A stretch of DNA of 64,000 nucleotides from Pseudomonas maumuensis (GCF_019139675.1 NZ_CP077077.1:2170001-2234000), one strand, 5' to 3'; counted from the first letter of the stretch, positions 46,047-63,165 are shown. Notes: generated by a model not told the origin, from the sequence alone. Made by a program: numbers and translations.

Positions 46047-47205
46047 CGGCGAATCCCAGGCTACCTTGCATGACCAGCTGTTGTACCAGCATCAGGCCGT
46101 CTTCGTCCTGCAGCCACTGGCCAAGGTTGTCGATGTGCAGGGCATCGGCGGCGCACACCAGCTTGAGCAGTTCGCGCAGTTTGGCCGGCAGTGGGCAGCT
46201 GCGCCCGCTGGCGAACAGCATCAGATCGTCGTTGAGCTCGGACCAGGCCATGCGTGCGCTTGGGTTGCGGATCAGCACGGCGCCCTGTTCGAGGTAGTTG
46301 ATCAGGTCCTGCTCGCTCAGCTCCTCACCGACAACCTGTTCAGGGTAGCGCGGCTCGGTCATGAACTGGCCGAACCAGGTCAGCAGCAGGTCCTTGTCGG
46401 ACATATGCTTGTCGATCAGCGCCTTGAGGCGGTCGAGGGCATCGTGCTGGATCTGGTGTGGGTCGCTGACCGGCTGGGCGTCGGCATCGCTGTAGCGCTC
46501 TTCATCCGGCAGGAACTGGCCGAGGAAATCGGTGAAGTGGGTCAGCACTTCGGCGGCGCTCGGGGCGCGGAAACCGACCGAGTAGGTCAGGCACTCGCTC
46601 TCGGCGACGCCGTAGTGGGCCAGGCGCGGCGGCAGGTAGAGCATGTCGCCGGGTTCCAGGGTCCACTCGTCGCTCTGCTTGAAGTCAGCGAGGATACGCA
46701 GGTCGGCGTGGTCGATCAGCGCGCTGTCGCTGTTGCACATCTGACCGACTTTCCAGTTGCGCGTGCCGTCGCCTTGCAGCAGGAACACATCGTAGTTGTC
46801 GAAGTGCGGGCCGACGCTGCCGCCGGGCGCGGCGTAGCTGATCATCACGTCGTCGATGCGCCAGCTTGGCAGGAAGCGGAATTCTTCCAGCAGCTCGGCA
46901 ACTTCCGGGACGAACTGGTCCACGGCCTGTACCAGCAGGGTCCAGTCACGCTCGGGCAGGTCGCTGAAGGCGTCCTCGGCGAACGGGCCGCGGCGCAGCT
47001 CCCATGGGCGCTCGCCGTGCTCGAGCACCAGGCGCGACTCGACTTCTTCTTCCAGGGCCAGGCCGGCCAGCTCGTCGGCGTCGATGGGGCTGACGAAGTC
47101 AGGGAAGGCCTGACGTACCAGCAGTGGCTTCTTCTGCCAGTAGTCGCGCAGGAATTCACGGGCCGTGAGGCCGCCCAGCAGTTGCAGTGGAGTATCAGAA
47201 TTCAT
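46039..47205 (-). CDS. roxA: Ribosomal protein-arginine/histidine hydroxylase RoxA (YcfD), JmjC cupin
   Basis: 388 residues from the ATG at 47205. The JmjC iron triad is His134-x-Asp136 (GPHFDNYDV) and His197 (PRLAHYG). The N-terminal REFLRDYWQKKPLLVRQAF and the C-terminal winged-helix-like domain match YcfD-type ribosomal oxygenases. In E. coli this 2-oxoglutarate/Fe(II) enzyme hydroxylates an arginine of ribosomal protein L16. It is cytosolic and sits next to a co-translated GNAT gene. Confidence 0.9.
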   Translation of the reverse strand: MNSDTPLQLLGGLTAREFLRDYWQKKPLLVRQAFPDFVSPIDADELAGLALEEEVESRLVLEHGERPWELRRGPFAEDAFSDLPERDWTLLVQAVDQFVPEVAELLEEFRFLPSWRIDDVMISYAAPGGSVGPHFDNYDVFLLQGDGTRNWKVGQMCNSDSALIDHADLRILADFKQSDEWTLEPGDMLYLPPRLAHYGVAESECLTYSVGFRAPSAAEVLTHFTDFLGQFLPDEERYSDADAQPVSDPHQIQHDALDRLKALIDKHMSDKDLLLTWFGQFMTEPRYPEQVVGEELSEQDLINYLEQGAVLIRNPSARMAWSELNDDLMLFASGRSCPLPAKLRELLKLVCAADALHIDNLGQWLQDEDGLMLVQQLVMQGSLGFADE

Positions 47206-47247
47206 GTTCAACCTATTGAAAAAACGTAATTTTCGTACGGGAATAAA

Positions 47248-47270
47248 AACGCCCGGCCAGGCCGGGCGTT
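47248..47270 (-). terminator. Rho-independent terminator of purB
   Basis: AACGCCCGGCC and GGCCGGGCGTT pair with a minimal loop, and on the minus strand the stem is followed by TTTTATTC. It lies 17 bases beyond the purB stop and ends that unit before roxA. Confidence 0.85.
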
Positions 47271-47286
47271 GCACGCGACGGGCAGC

Positions 47287-49429
<2,143 letters not shown>

Positions 49430-49433
<4 letters not shown>

Positions 49434-50554
49434 GGGCGCGGGCTCCAGGGCTCGGCGACTTCGATCACGCCGCCGCCCAGGCATACCTCGCCGTCATAGA
49501 ACACCACTGACTGGCCCGGGGTGACGGCGCGCTGCGGCTCGTCGAACACTGCGCGGTAGCCGCTGGCGGTCTGCTCCAGCGTGCATTGCTGGTCGCCCTG
49601 GCGGTAGCGCACCTTGGCGGTGAGCTTGCGCGGGCTGGACAGGTCGATCGGGTTGACCCAGAAGATTTCCGAGGCCAGCAGGGCGCGGGAGAACAGCCAC
49701 GGGTGCTCGTTGCCCTGGCCGACCACCAGCACGTTGCGCGAAAGGTCTTTTTCCAGCACGTACCACGGCTCGTCGCCGGCGTCCTTCAGGCCGCCGATGC
49801 CCAGGCCCTGGCGCTGGCCTATGGTGTGGTACATCAGGCCGTGGTGCTGGCCGATCACTTCACCCTCGGTGGTCTGGATCTCGCCCGGCTGGGCCGGCAG
49901 GTACTGCTTGAGGAAGTCGCTGAAACGGCGCTCACCGATGAAGCAGATACCGGTGGAGTCCTTCTTCTTGGCCGTGGCCAGGCCGTGTTTTTCGGCGATG
50001 GCGCGCACCTCGGGCTTTTCCAGTTCGCCCACCGGGAACAGGGTGCGGGCGATCTCCTTGCCGCCGACGGCGTGCAGGAAGTAGCTCTGGTCCTTGTTCG
50101 GGTCCAGGCCCTTGAGCAGCTCGGTCAGCTCGCCGGTGTCGCGGCGGCGCACATAGTGGCCGGTGGCGATTAGGTCGGCGCCCAGGGACAGGGCGTAGTC
50201 GAGGAAGGCCTTGAACTTGATTTCGCGGTTGCAGAGGATGTCCGGGTTCGGCGTGCGGCCGGCCTTGTACTCCTCGAGGAAGTGCTCGAACACGTTGTCC
50301 CAGTACTCGGCGGCGAAGTTGGCGGTGTGCAGCTTGATGCCGATGCGGTCGCACACGGCCTGGGCGTCGGCCAGGTCTTCGCGGGCGGTGCAGTATTCGG
50401 TGCCGTCGTCCTCTTCCCAGTTCTTCATGAACAGACCTTCCACCTGGTAGCCCTGCTCCATGAGCAGAAGGGCGGAGACGGAAGAGTCCACGCCGCCGGA
50501 CATGCCGACGATGACGCGGGTCTTGGCGGGGTCTTTGAGTGCTGGGCTGGTCAT
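49430..50554 (-). CDS. mnmA: tRNA-specific 2-thiouridylase MnmA
   Basis: 374 residues. The PP-loop is [14 protein letters not shown] (about 15-28), and the two catalytic cysteines lie in [13 protein letters not shown] and [12 protein letters not shown]. The enzyme adenylates and thiolates U34 of Lys, Glu and Gln tRNAs with sulfur from the Tus relay. It is preceded by a Nudix gene and followed by hflD and purB. Confidence 0.96.
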
Positions 50555-50605
50555 GGCTACCGGTGTGTATCAGAGGGGAAAAACGCCGATTCTATCAAAC
50601 CGGCG

Positions 50606-51046
50606 TCAGTCGCGCAGCAGGTCAAGGCTGTGCAGCGGGCCTTTGAGGTAGTCGTCGAGGCAGCGGGGCACCAACTCGCTGCGCCAGCGCGACGGCTCGG
50701 CCAGCAGTTCGTCGCGGGTCAGCCATACGGTGCGGACGATGTCGCTGTCCAGGTCGCGGTCCTGGTGATGGCGCACAGGGCGGGCGGCGAAGCAGATGCG
50801 CTGGTAGGTGACGCCGTTGCTGGGGGCGGTGTACAGGTAGATACCGACCACGCCGGTGAGCTCGACTTCCCAGGCGGTTTCCTCAAGGGTTTCGCGCAGG
50901 GCGGCCTGGGTGATGGTTTCATTGGCTTCGAGGTGGCCGGCGGGCTGGTTGAAGACATGTTGGCCGGCCTTGAATTCCTCGACGAAGAGGAACTTGCCCT
51001 CGTGTTCGACGACGGTGGCGACAGTGATGTGGGGTTGCCAGGTCAT
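50606..51046 (-). CDS. nudJ: Nudix hydrolase NudJ-like
   Basis: 146 residues from the ATG at 51046 (AAGGAAAACCCC upstream). The Nudix box runs GHLEANETITQAALRETLEETAWEV in pieces at about 36-60 (REtLEEtaWE). HITVATVVEHEGKFLFVEE fits the NudJ phosphatase of HMP-PP and nucleotides. It is the first gene of the nudJ-mnmA-hflD unit. Confidence 0.9.
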   Translation of the reverse strand: MTWQPHITVATVVEHEGKFLFVEEFKAGQHVFNQPAGHLEANETITQAALRETLEETAWEVELTGVVGIYLYTAPSNGVTYQRICFAARPVRHHQDRDLDSDIVRTVWLTRDELLAEPSRWRSELVPRCLDDYLKGPLHSLDLLRD

Positions 51047-51100
51047 TGGGGTTTTCCTTTTGCATGCTGGGGGCTGCGCAACAGACCCAGCCCCAGAAAG

Positions 51101-51131
51101 CACAAACCCCGGTGCGTGGCCGGGGTTTGTG
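51101..51131 (-). terminator. Terminator-like hairpin downstream of idh
   Basis: CACAAACCCCGG and CCGGGGTTTGTG form a 12-base perfect stem with a seven-base loop, 20 bases beyond the idh stop. On the minus strand the tail (CTTTCTGG) is only weakly T-rich. Confidence 0.7.
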
Positions 51132-51150
51132 TTGTTACGTCAAGCGAGCC

Positions 51151-55092
<3,942 letters not shown>

Positions 55093-55099
55093 GCGGGGC

Positions 55100-55146
55100 A
55101 AAAAAACCGGTCGCCTCTTTAATTAAAGGGGCGACCGGTTTTTTCG
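55100..55146. terminator. Bidirectional Rho-independent terminator of icd and cspD
   Basis: AAAAAACCGGTCGCC pairs with GGCGACCGGTTTTTT around an AT-rich loop (CTCTTTAATTAAAG). A-tract and T-tract flank both sides, so it can end icd on the plus strand and cspD on the minus strand. Confidence 0.92.
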
Positions 55147-55169
55147 TTTACCGGCAGACAGGTCAGAGA

Positions 55170-55424
55170 TCAGACTTCGACGGTGCTGCCTGGGTTCGTG
55201 GCGCTGGCCTGGATATGGCTTGTGGCGCTTCTGATGTCGGTCGCGTGCAGCCCTTTGGGGCCCTGGATGATCTCGAAGTTCACGGATTGGCCGGCTTTCA
55301 GCGTCTTGTAACCGTCCATCTGGATCGCTGAATAGTGGGCGAACAGATCATCGGTCTTACCGTCCTCGTTGATGAATCCGTAGCCCTTGGCATTGTTGAA
55401 CCACTTGACTTTACCGCTTGCCAT
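55170..55424 (-). CDS. cspD: Cold-shock domain protein, CspD-type
   Basis: 84 residues from the ATG at 55424. The RNA-binding motifs are KGYGFI (RNP1) and DLFAHYSAI (RNP2), after the start ASGKVKWFNN. The extra C-terminal tail (ATSHIQASATNPGSTVEV) is longer than plain Csp proteins. Position between icd and clpS is the usual cspD locus of Pseudomonas. It binds single-stranded nucleic acid and may hinder replication in slow growth, by homology with CspD. Confidence 0.93.
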   Translation of the reverse strand: MASGKVKWFNNAKGYGFINEDGKTDDLFAHYSAIQMDGYKTLKAGQSVNFEIIQGPKGLHATDIRSATSHIQASATNPGSTVEV

Positions 55425-55655
55425 CCCTATGTCCCTCTGCAAAGGACTCCATCACTGGAGTATCATCCACTTCATCCGCATACGAACCTTGCGAGAAAAT
55501 CTGGTTGACTGCGCGGATCTTTATCGACCACGGTGGGTTCTTATTGGTTGTAACACCGTTTTGCCGATAGTCAAGGTCAGCCGGCGCCCGCGCCGGGAGG
55601 GGCCTGCGCGGTCAACCCACAACCTTAACCTGTCGATCATGATGAAATTCTTTCC

Positions 55656-56030
55656 ATGCATGTACTCAGTGAGATTCGACTAACATTCAATCAGGATCGC
55701 CCGCAGCCGCATGAGGACGGGCATGAGGACGATGGCGCGGGCCTTGCCGTCCAGGAGGCCAAGCCGATCCTGCAGGCGCCACCGATGTACAAGGTGGTTT
55801 TGTTCAACGATGACTACACGCCAATGGATTTCGTCGTCGAAGTGCTCGAGACGTTCTTCAATCTGAACCGCGAGCTGGCGACCAAGATCATGCTGACCGT
55901 CCATACCGAAGGGCGGGCAGTGTGCGGATTGTTTACCCGTGACATCGCCGAGACAAAGGCCATGCAGGTCAACCAATACGCCAGGGAAAGCCAGCATCCG
56001 CTACTCTGTGAAATCGAGAAGGACGGTTAA
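55656..56030 (+). CDS. clpS: ATP-dependent Clp protease adaptor ClpS
   Basis: 124 residues. The N-degron pocket is formed by Asn51/Asp52 in [12 protein letters not shown] and His83 in [11 protein letters not shown]; the tail CEIEKDG is conserved. ClpS delivers proteins with bulky N-terminal residues to ClpAP. clpA starts 30 bases later. The Aat and Ate transferases that create such N-ends lie a few kb downstream. Confidence 0.95.
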   Translation: MHVLSEIRLTFNQDRPQPHEDGHEDDGAGLAVQEAKPILQAPPMYKVVLFNDDYTPMDFVVEVLETFFNLNRELATKIMLTVHTEGRAVCGLFTRDIAETKAMQVNQYARESQHPLLCEIEKDG

Positions 56031-56060
56031 TCGCCGACCACTTGGGTATGAGGTGAAGCT

Positions 56061-58331
56061 ATGTTAAACCGCGAGCTCGAAGTCACCCTCAATCTGGCCT
56101 TCAAGGAGGCCCGTTCGAAGCGTCATGAGTTCATGACCGTCGAACACCTGCTGCTGGCACTCCTTGACAATGAGGCTGCCGCGACCGTTCTGCGCGCCTG
56201 TGGCGCCAATCTCGACAAGCTCAAGCACGACCTGCAGGAGTTCATCGATTCCACCACCCCGCTGATCCCTGTGCATGACGAGGATCGCGAGACGCAACCG
56301 ACGCTGGGCTTCCAGCGCGTGTTGCAGCGTGCCGTGTTCCACGTGCAGAGCTCAGGCAAGCGCGAGGTGACCGGCGCCAACGTGCTGGTGGCGATCTTCA
56401 GCGAACAGGAAAGCCAGGCGGTGTTCCTGCTCAAGCAGCAGAGCGTGGCGCGCATCGACGTCGTCAACTACATCGCCCATGGCATCAGCAAGGTGCCGGG
56501 CCATGGTCCGAACACCGACAGCGACCAAGACATGCAGGACGAGGAGGGCGGCGAAGCGTCATCGTCTAGCAACCCCCTGGACGCCTACGCCAGCAACCTG
56601 AACGAACTGGCCCGTGCCGGTCGTATCGATCCGCTGGTTGGTCGTGAGCAGGAGGTCGAGCGCGTCGCGCAGATCCTTGCCCGTCGCCGTAAGAACAACC
56701 CGTTGCTGGTCGGCGAGGCCGGTGTTGGCAAGACGGCCATCGCCGAAGGCCTGGCCAAGCGCATCGTCGACGGCCAGGTGCCCGACCTGCTGGCCCAGAG
56801 CGTGGTCTATTCCCTGGACCTCGGCGCGCTGCTGGCCGGCACCAAGTACCGTGGCGACTTCGAGAAGCGCTTCAAGGCGCTGCTCGGCGAGCTGCGCAAA
56901 CGGCCGCAAGCGATCCTGTTCATCGACGAGATCCACACCATCATCGGCGCCGGCGCGGCTTCCGGTGGCGTGATGGATGCGTCCAACCTGCTCAAGCCCC
57001 TGTTGTCGTCCGGTGAAATCCGTTGCATCGGCTCAACCACGTTCCAGGAGTTCCGCGGCATCTTCGAGAAGGATCGTGCGCTGGCGCGGCGCTTCCAGAA
57101 GGTCGATGTCACCGAGCCGTCGGTGGAGGATACCGTGGGTATCCTGCGTGGTCTCAAGGGCCGCTTCGAGAGTCACCACAACATCGAATACAGCGATGAG
57201 GCGCTGCGCGCCGCCGCCGAACTGGCCTCGCGCTACATCAATGACCGGCACATGCCGGACAAGGCCATCGACGTGATCGACGAAGCCGGTGCCTACCAGC
57301 GCCTGCAGCCGGAAGCCAATCGGGTCAAGCGCATCGATGTGCCGCAGGTCGAAGATATCGTTGCCAAAATTGCGCGTATCCCGCCGAAGCATGTCACCAG
57401 TTCCGACAAGGAGCTGCTGCGCAACCTCGAGCGCGACCTGAAGCTGACCGTGTTCGGCCAAGACGCGGCGATCGATTCGCTGGCTACCGCCATCAAGCTG
57501 TCCCGTGCCGGTCTCAAGGCGCCCGACAAACCGGTGGGCTCGTTCCTGTTCGCCGGCCCTACCGGCGTGGGTAAGACCGAGGCCGCTCGCCAGCTGGCCA
57601 AGGCCCTGGGTGTGGAGCTGGTACGCTTCGACATGTCCGAGTACATGGAGCGGCACACCGTGTCGCGCCTGATCGGTGCGCCGCCTGGCTATGTCGGGTT
57701 CGACCAGGGCGGTCTGCTGACCGAGGCCATCACCAAGCAACCGCACTGCGTGCTGCTGCTCGACGAGATCGAGAAGGCCCACCCGGAAGTCTTCAACCTG
57801 CTGCTGCAGGTGATGGACCACGGGACCCTGACCGACAACAACGGGCGCAAGGCGGACTTCCGCAACGTGATTCTGATCATGACCACCAACGCCGGCGCCG
57901 AAACCGCCGCGCGGGCCTCGATTGGCTTCACCCATCAGGACCACTCCTCCGACGCCATGGAGGTCATCCGCAAGAGCTTCACGCCGGAGTTCCGCAACCG
58001 CCTGGACACCATCATTCAGTTCGGTCGCCTGTCCCACGAGACGATCAAGAGCATCGTCGACAAGTTCCTCATCGAACTGCAGGCGCAGCTGGAAGACAAG
58101 CGTGTGCTTCTTGAGGTTACCGATGCCGCTCGCGGCTGGCTGGCGGGCTCGGGCTACGACGTGCAGATGGGCGCGCGGCCAATGGCGCGGCTGATCCAGG
58201 ACAAGATCAAGCGGCCGTTGGCCGAAGAGATCCTGTTCGGTGAGCTGGCCGAGCATGGCGGTGTGGTGCACATCGACCTGCGCGATGATGAGCTGGTGTT
58301 CGATTACGAGACCACGGCTGAGGTTGCGTAA
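56061..58331 (+). CDS. clpA: ATP-dependent Clp protease ATP-binding subunit ClpA
   Basis: 756 residues. The ClpN repeat domain is at about 1-145, the first AAA+ P-loop at about 217 ([13 protein letters not shown]) and the second at about 498 ([12 protein letters not shown]), with Walker B FIDEIHT and [12 protein letters not shown]-rich linker ([18 protein letters not shown]) follows the N-domain. ClpA unfolds substrates into ClpP; ClpS upstream is its adaptor. Confidence 0.96.
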   Translation: MLNRELEVTLNLAFKEARSKRHEFMTVEHLLLALLDNEAAATVLRACGANLDKLKHDLQEFIDSTTPLIPVHDEDRETQPTLGFQRVLQRAVFHVQSSGKREVTGANVLVAIFSEQESQAVFLLKQQSVARIDVVNYIAHGISKVPGHGPNTDSDQDMQDEEGGEASSSSNPLDAYASNLNELARAGRIDPLVGREQEVERVAQILARRRKNNPLLVGEAGVGKTAIAEGLAKRIVDGQVPDLLAQSVVYSLDLGALLAGTKYRGDFEKRFKALLGELRKRPQAILFIDEIHTIIGAGAASGGVMDASNLLKPLLSSGEIRCIGSTTFQEFRGIFEKDRALARRFQKVDVTEPSVEDTVGILRGLKGRFESHHNIEYSDEALRAAAELASRYINDRHMPDKAIDVIDEAGAYQRLQPEANRVKRIDVPQVEDIVAKIARIPPKHVTSSDKELLRNLERDLKLTVFGQDAAIDSLATAIKLSRAGLKAPDKPVGSFLFAGPTGVGKTEAARQLAKALGVELVRFDMSEYMERHTVSRLIGAPPGYVGFDQGGLLTEAITKQPHCVLLLDEIEKAHPEVFNLLLQVMDHGTLTDNNGRKADFRNVILIMTTNAGAETAARASIGFTHQDHSSDAMEVIRKSFTPEFRNRLDTIIQFGRLSHETIKSIVDKFLIELQAQLEDKRVLLEVTDAARGWLAGSGYDVQMGARPMARLIQDKIKRPLAEEILFGELAEHGGVVHIDLRDDELVFDYETTAEVA

Positions 58332-58353
58332 GGCTGGGGCCGCTTCGCGGCCC

Positions 58354-58416
58354 ATCGCGGCTGAAGCCGCTCCTACAGGGTTGCGCGGTGCCTGTAGGAG
58401 CGGCTTCAGCCGCGAT
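58354..58416. repeat. REP inverted pair (26-base perfect arms)
   Basis: Arms 58354-58379 and 58391-58416 are exact reverse complements, core GCGGCTGAAGCCGCTCCTACAG, the same type as at 31575-31665. It lies just past clpA. Confidence 0.88.
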
Positions 58417-58437
58417 ACGTTTTCACCAGGCACAAAA

Positions 58438-58461
58438 AAGCCCGGCACGATGGCCGGGCTT
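58438..58461 (-). terminator. Terminator of infA
   Basis: AAGCCCGGC and GCCGGGCTT pair around a six-base loop. On the minus strand the stem is followed by six Ts, 15 bases past the infA stop; on the plus strand a weaker TCTTT tail follows. Confidence 0.88.
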
Positions 58462-58476
58462 CTTTATGGCTTGAGC

Positions 58477-58695
58477 TTAGCGCGCACGGTAGGTGATGCG
58501 GCCCTTGCTCAGGTCGTACGGCGTCAGTTCGACGCGGACCTTGTCGCCAGTGAGAATACGGATGTAGTTCTTGCGCATCTTGCCAGAGATGTGCGCGGTA
58601 ACGACGTGCCCGTTTTCCAACTCCACGCGGAACATGGTGTTGGGCAGGGTGTCGACGACAGTGCCTTCCATTTCGAAGCTGTCTTCTTTCGACAT
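58477..58695 (-). CDS. infA: Translation initiation factor IF-1
   Basis: 72 residues from the ATG at 58695. [21 protein letters not shown], followed by [18 protein letters not shown] and the OB-fold end [10 protein letters not shown], is the nearly invariant IF-1 sequence. It binds the 30S A site during initiation. Between clpA and ate, as in other Pseudomonas. Confidence 0.97.
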
Positions 58696-58798
58696 GCAGT
58701 AAAGCCCTCGGTATCCAGTGATGGCCCGACGCACAACTGCACCGGGCAAAAAAGTGGCGTGGATTATGCCCGAAAATTGTGTTTCAAGCCAATGCCTT

Positions 58799-59506
58799 TC
58801 AGTTGAGGGTGACCCAGCGCTGGTTGATCAGCAATTCGATGGGGCGGTATTGGGTCTTGTAGTTCATCTTCTTGCAGTTCTTGATCCAGTAGCCGAGGTA
58901 CACGGCTTCTAGGTCCTGGCGCAAGGCTTCGGTGATCTGCCAGAGGATCGCATAGCGGCCAAGGCTACGGCGCTCTTCCTCGGGCTCATAGAAGGTGTAG
59001 ACCGCCGACAGACCGTTGGGCAGCAGGTCGCATACCGCCACGGCCAGCAACCGGCCTTCCAGGCGGAATTCGTAGAACCAGCAGAACGGCAGGTCCCGCA
59101 CCAGGAAGGTGGAGAACTGGTCGCGGCTTGGCGGGTACATGTCGCCGTCGGCGTGGCGCTGCTCGATATAGCGCCGGTACAGGTCGAAGTACTCTTCCTT
59201 GTAGGCCGGACGGGCGGCGGTGACGGTCAGGTCGGCGTTGCGTTTGAGGATACGTCGCTGCTGGCGGTTGGGAATGAAGCGCGCAGCAGGGATGCGCGCC
59301 GGCACGCAGGCGTTGCACTGCTGGCAATGCGGGCGATAGAGGTGGTCACCGCTGCGACGAAAGCCCATTTCCGACAGGTCGGCGTAGACGTGTACGTCCA
59401 TCGGTTGGCTTGGGTCGAGAAACAGTGTGGTCGCCTGCTCATCCGGCAGGTAGCTGCAGGGGTGGGGTTGAGTGGCATAGAACTTCAACCGCGCCAGCTC
59501 TGTCAT
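58799..59506 (-). CDS. bpt: Aspartate/glutamate leucyltransferase (Bpt/Ate family)
   Basis: 235 residues from the ATG at 59506. The cysteine-rich N-terminal block [13 protein letters not shown] and the later [22 protein letters not shown] are the ATE signatures; [20 protein letters not shown] is conserved in the C-terminal part. Bacterial Bpt adds Leu to N-terminal Asp or Glu and feeds ClpS-ClpAP. Annotated in many genomes as arginyltransferase. Confidence 0.94.
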
Positions 59507-59563
59507 GATCAACCCCTTAGGTGAGACGTTGTTTCTAAGTGTAAGCCAGCTCCGGGAACTCGC

Positions 59564-60244
59564 CTAGGCGAGCCAGCTGGCTGTGCTGGGTTGGTCCAGA
59601 TACTGTGCCAGATAATCGGCGAAGCTGGCTCGGCTGATGGCGCGGGCGCCCAGGCTGTGCAGGTGGTCGGTCGGCATCTGGCAGTCGATCAGCACGAAGC
59701 CTGCCTGCTTCAGGTGTTCGACCAGCGTCACGAAACCTACCTTGGAGGCATTGTCGGCGCGACTGAACATCGATTCGCCAAAGAACAGCCGGCCCATGGC
59801 CAGACCGTACAGGCCGCCGACCAGTTCACCATCCCGGCGTACCTCGACCGAGTGGGCGATGCCGCGGCGGTGCAGCTCGCAGTAGGCGGCCCGCATACTG
59901 TCGGTAATCCAGGTGCCGTCGGCGTAATCCCGGGGTGCGGCACAGGCGGCGATCACGGCCGGGAAGTCGCTGTCGAAACTCACCTGGTAGCGGCCCTGGC
60001 GGATCAGCTTGGCCAGCGAGCGCGAGACATGCAGCTCGCCTGGAAACAGTACGGTGCGCGGGTCGGGCGACCACCAGAGGATCGGCTGGCCGTCCTGGTA
60101 CCAGGGGAAGCAGCCGTGGCGATAGGCTGCGACCAGGCGGTCCGGGGTCAGGTCACCGCCGGCGGCAAGCAGGCCGTTGGGGTCGTGCAGGGCCTTTTCC
60201 AGGGGGGGGAAGGTCAGCGAGTCGCGGGTCAGCCAGGTGAGCAT
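59564..60244 (-). CDS. aat: Leucyl/phenylalanyl-tRNA-protein transferase
   Basis: 226 residues from the ATG at 60244. [41 protein letters not shown] and [19 protein letters not shown] are the family motifs. The enzyme adds Leu or Phe to N-terminal Lys or Arg, making substrates for ClpS. It lies 57 bases upstream of ate on the same strand, so both N-end-rule transferases are probably co-transcribed. Confidence 0.95.
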   Translation of the reverse strand: MLTWLTRDSLTFPPLEKALHDPNGLLAAGGDLTPDRLVAAYRHGCFPWYQDGQPILWWSPDPRTVLFPGELHVSRSLAKLIRQGRYQVSFDSDFPAVIAACAAPRDYADGTWITDSMRAAYCELHRRGIAHSVEVRRDGELVGGLYGLAMGRLFFGESMFSRADNASKVGFVTLVEHLKQAGFVLIDCQMPTDHLHSLGARAISRASFADYLAQYLDQPSTASWLA

Positions 60245-60625
60245 GGGGTTCTTGAATGGCGGGGGAGGGGAGGGCACCCAGCATGGCCTGGCCTGGGCGT
60301 GAGGTCAACGACTGCCATCGGACTGCGAACGCTGCGATAGGGCCGGCGGCGCCGTAAAATGACAGCCGTTTTCCCCGGAACACACCCATCGCCGGCACCA
60401 TCTGGCACATTTGCTGTCACACCTGTGCAAAAACACAGCATAAGCCTTTGTCACAAAAGAAAATGCGTGCTCAAATTGCATCTATATGAAAGTCGCCCCC
60501 GTTCATGCGCCATACAGCGTGCCGCCATGGCGGCGGGTGGGCAGTAATGTTAAAAGTAGTGGTTCATTGGCCGGTGATCGGCCAATCACTATTGGACGCG
60601 CAGCACGCGCAGGAATAGACGCGTT
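60245..60625. promoter_or_regulatory. Divergent promoter region of aat and ftsK
   Basis: 381 bases without a credible gene, AT-rich at about 60425-60490. It holds a LexA-type box at 60423-60438, a poly-A/T stretch after it, and an inverted repeat ATTGGCCG/CGGCCAAT at 60566-60586 in the ftsK leader. Confidence 0.6.
60423..60438. promoter_or_regulatory. Candidate LexA (SOS) box upstream of ftsK
   Basis: CTGTGCAAAAACACAG fits CTGT-N8-ACAG, the LexA site form of gammaproteobacteria. It is 188 bases from the ftsK start. E. coli ftsK is known to have a LexA-controlled promoter, which supports the reading; the central bases are less AT-rich than in strong sites. Confidence 0.6.
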
Positions 60626-63103
60626 TTGAAGAAATCCACCGCAACCCCAGCCCCCTTGCCAGTGCCCCTGTGGCGGCAGCAGCTGCACTACCGCCTCAAG
60701 GAAGGTGCGCTGATTGCCGTCGGCGCCTTGTGCCTGTACCTGTGGATGGCACTGGTCACCTACGATACCGCCGATCCTGGCTTCAGCCACACCAGCAATG
60801 CCGAGCAGGTACAGAACGCCGCTGGCCGTGCCGGGGCCTATTTCGCCGATATCCTGTTCATGGTGCTCGGCTACTTCGCCTATATCTTCCCACTGCTGCT
60901 GGCGATCAAGACCTGGCAGATTTTCCGCGAACGCCATCAGCCCTGGCAGTGGAGCGGCTGGCTGTTCTCCTGGCGCTTGATCGGCCTGGTGTTCCTGGTG
61001 CTGTCGGGCGCGGCGCTGGCGCATATCCACTTCCACCCCTCGGCGAACATCCCGTTTTCCGCGGGCGGCGCCCTGGGCGAAAGCCTGGGCGATCTGGCGC
61101 GCAACCTGCTGAACGTGCAGGGCAGCACGCTGATGTTCATTGCCCTGTTCCTGTTCGGCTTGACGGTGTTCACCGATTTGTCCTGGTTCAAGGTGATGGA
61201 CCTGACGGGCAAGATCACCCTCGACCTGTTCGAGCTGGTGCAAGGCGCAGCCAGCCGCTGGTGGGAGGCGCGCAACGAGCGCAAGCGCCTGGAAGCCCAG
61301 CTGCGTGAAGTCGACGACCCGGTCTTCGACCTGGGCGGCAAAGGCGACAGGCGCGAGCCGGCCAAGGCGCAGCTGCGCGAGCGCGCCGAGCCTGTGATGA
61401 CGCGCGACGAGCCGCCGGCCCGCCCGGTAACCCCGCGCGAACCTGCCGTGGCCCGCGAGTCGGTCGCGCCGCGCGAAACCGTGGTAGCTCGCCCGCAGCC
61501 CGCCGCCCCGGTGATCATCCCGCCGACCGCGGACAAGGCGCCGGAACCGAGCAAGCGGGTCATGAAGGAAAAACAGGCACCGCTGTTCATCGACAGCGCA
61601 GTGGAAGGCACCTTGCCGTCCATTTCCATCCTCGACCCGGCCGAGCAGAAGAAGATCGAGTACTCGCCTGAGTCCCTGGCCGGTGTCGGTCAGTTGCTGG
61701 AGATCAAGCTCAAGGAATTCGGCGTGGAAGTCGCGGTGGACTCGATCCACCCGGGGCCGGTGATCACCCGTTACGAAATCCAGCCGGCCGCCGGCGTGAA
61801 GGTCAGCCGCATCGCCAACCTGGCCAAGGACCTGGCGCGTTCGCTGGCGGTGACCAGCGTGCGTGTGGTCGAGGTGATTCCCGGCAAGACCACCGTGGGC
61901 ATCGAGATCCCCAACGAGAATCGCCAGATGGTGCGTTTCTCCGAGGTGTTGTCGTCGCCGCAGTTCGACGAGAACAAGTCGCCGGTCACCCTGGCCCTGG
62001 GCCACGACATCGGCGGCAAGCCGGTGATCACCGACCTGGCCAAGATGCCCCACCTGCTGGTGGCCGGTACCACCGGCTCCGGTAAGTCGGTGGGGGTGAA
62101 CGCGATGATCCTGTCGATCCTGTTCAAGTCCGGCCCGGAAGACGCGCGGCTGATCATGATCGACCCGAAGATGCTCGAATTGTCGATCTACGAAGGCATC
62201 CCGCACCTGCTGTGCCCTGTGGTCACCGATATGAAGGATGCTGCCAACGCCCTGCGCTGGAGCGTCGCCGAAATGGAGCGGCGCTACAAGCTGATGGCGG
62301 CCATGGGCGTGCGCAACCTGGCGGGCTTCAACCGCAAGATCAAGGACGCCCAGGAAGCCGGCGAAGTCATCCACGACCCGCTGTACCGTCGCGAGAGCAT
62401 GGACGACGAGCCGCCGACGCTGAAGACCCTGCCGACCATCGTGGTGGTGGTCGACGAGTTCGCCGACATGATGATGATCGTCGGCAAGAAGGTCGAGGAG
62501 CTGATCGCCCGTATCGCCCAGAAGGCCCGTGCCGCCGGTATCCACCTGATCCTCGCCACCCAGCGCCCATCGGTGGACGTCATCACCGGCCTGATCAAGG
62601 CCAACATCCCCACGCGTATGGCGTTCCAGGTGTCGAGCAAGATCGACTCGCGGACCATCATCGATCAGGGCGGCGCCGAACAGCTGCTTGGTCACGGTGA
62701 CATGCTCTACATGCCGCCGGGCACCAGCCTGCCGATCCGCGTGCATGGCGCCTTCGTCTCCGACGATGAAGTGCATCGCACGGTCGAGGCCTGGAAGCTG
62801 CGCGGTGCGCCGGACTACAACGATGACATCCTCAATGGTGTCGAAGAGGCCGGCAGCGGTTTCGACGGCGGCGGCGGTGGCGGCGATGGCGAAGACTCGG
62901 AAAGCGATGCCCTGTACGACGAAGCCGTGCAGTTCGTGCTGGAAAGCCGCCGGGCGTCGATCTCAGCGGTGCAGCGCAAGCTCAAGATCGGTTACAACCG
63001 CGCCGCACGCATGATCGAGGCGATGGAAATGGCCGGTGTGGTCACGCCGATGAACAGCAACGGCTCGCGGGAAGTGATTGCCCCGGGCGGCCCACGCGAT
63101 TGA
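60626..63103 (+). CDS. ftsK: DNA translocase FtsK
   Basis: 825 residues from a TTG start ([19 protein letters not shown]); AGGAA lies about ten bases upstream. Four to five membrane segments occupy about 25-190, a Pro/Arg/Ala-rich linker about 215-300, and the RecA-like motor the rest, with Walker [11 protein letters not shown] at about 481 and Walker [12 protein letters not shown]. The gamma winged helix ([21 protein letters not shown]) ends the protein and reads KOPS sites. It acts at the septum in chromosome dimer resolution. The linker is short, as in Pseudomonas. Confidence 0.95.
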   Translation: MKKSTATPAPLPVPLWRQQLHYRLKEGALIAVGALCLYLWMALVTYDTADPGFSHTSNAEQVQNAAGRAGAYFADILFMVLGYFAYIFPLLLAIKTWQIFRERHQPWQWSGWLFSWRLIGLVFLVLSGAALAHIHFHPSANIPFSAGGALGESLGDLARNLLNVQGSTLMFIALFLFGLTVFTDLSWFKVMDLTGKITLDLFELVQGAASRWWEARNERKRLEAQLREVDDPVFDLGGKGDRREPAKAQLRERAEPVMTRDEPPARPVTPREPAVARESVAPRETVVARPQPAAPVIIPPTADKAPEPSKRVMKEKQAPLFIDSAVEGTLPSISILDPAEQKKIEYSPESLAGVGQLLEIKLKEFGVEVAVDSIHPGPVITRYEIQPAAGVKVSRIANLAKDLARSLAVTSVRVVEVIPGKTTVGIEIPNENRQMVRFSEVLSSPQFDENKSPVTLALGHDIGGKPVITDLAKMPHLLVAGTTGSGKSVGVNAMILSILFKSGPEDARLIMIDPKMLELSIYEGIPHLLCPVVTDMKDAANALRWSVAEMERRYKLMAAMGVRNLAGFNRKIKDAQEAGEVIHDPLYRRESMDDEPPTLKTLPTIVVVVDEFADMMMIVGKKVEELIARIAQKARAAGIHLILATQRPSVDVITGLIKANIPTRMAFQVSSKIDSRTIIDQGGAEQLLGHGDMLYMPPGTSLPIRVHGAFVSDDEVHRTVEAWKLRGAPDYNDDILNGVEEAGSGFDGGGGGGDGEDSESDALYDEAVQFVLESRRASISAVQRKLKIGYNRAARMIEAMEMAGVVTPMNSNGSREVIAPGGPRD

Positions 63104-63165
63104 TGAACAACCTGCCGGGCGCCATAGACGGCGCCCGGCCCCTTCACTGTGCAATGAGGATTTCC

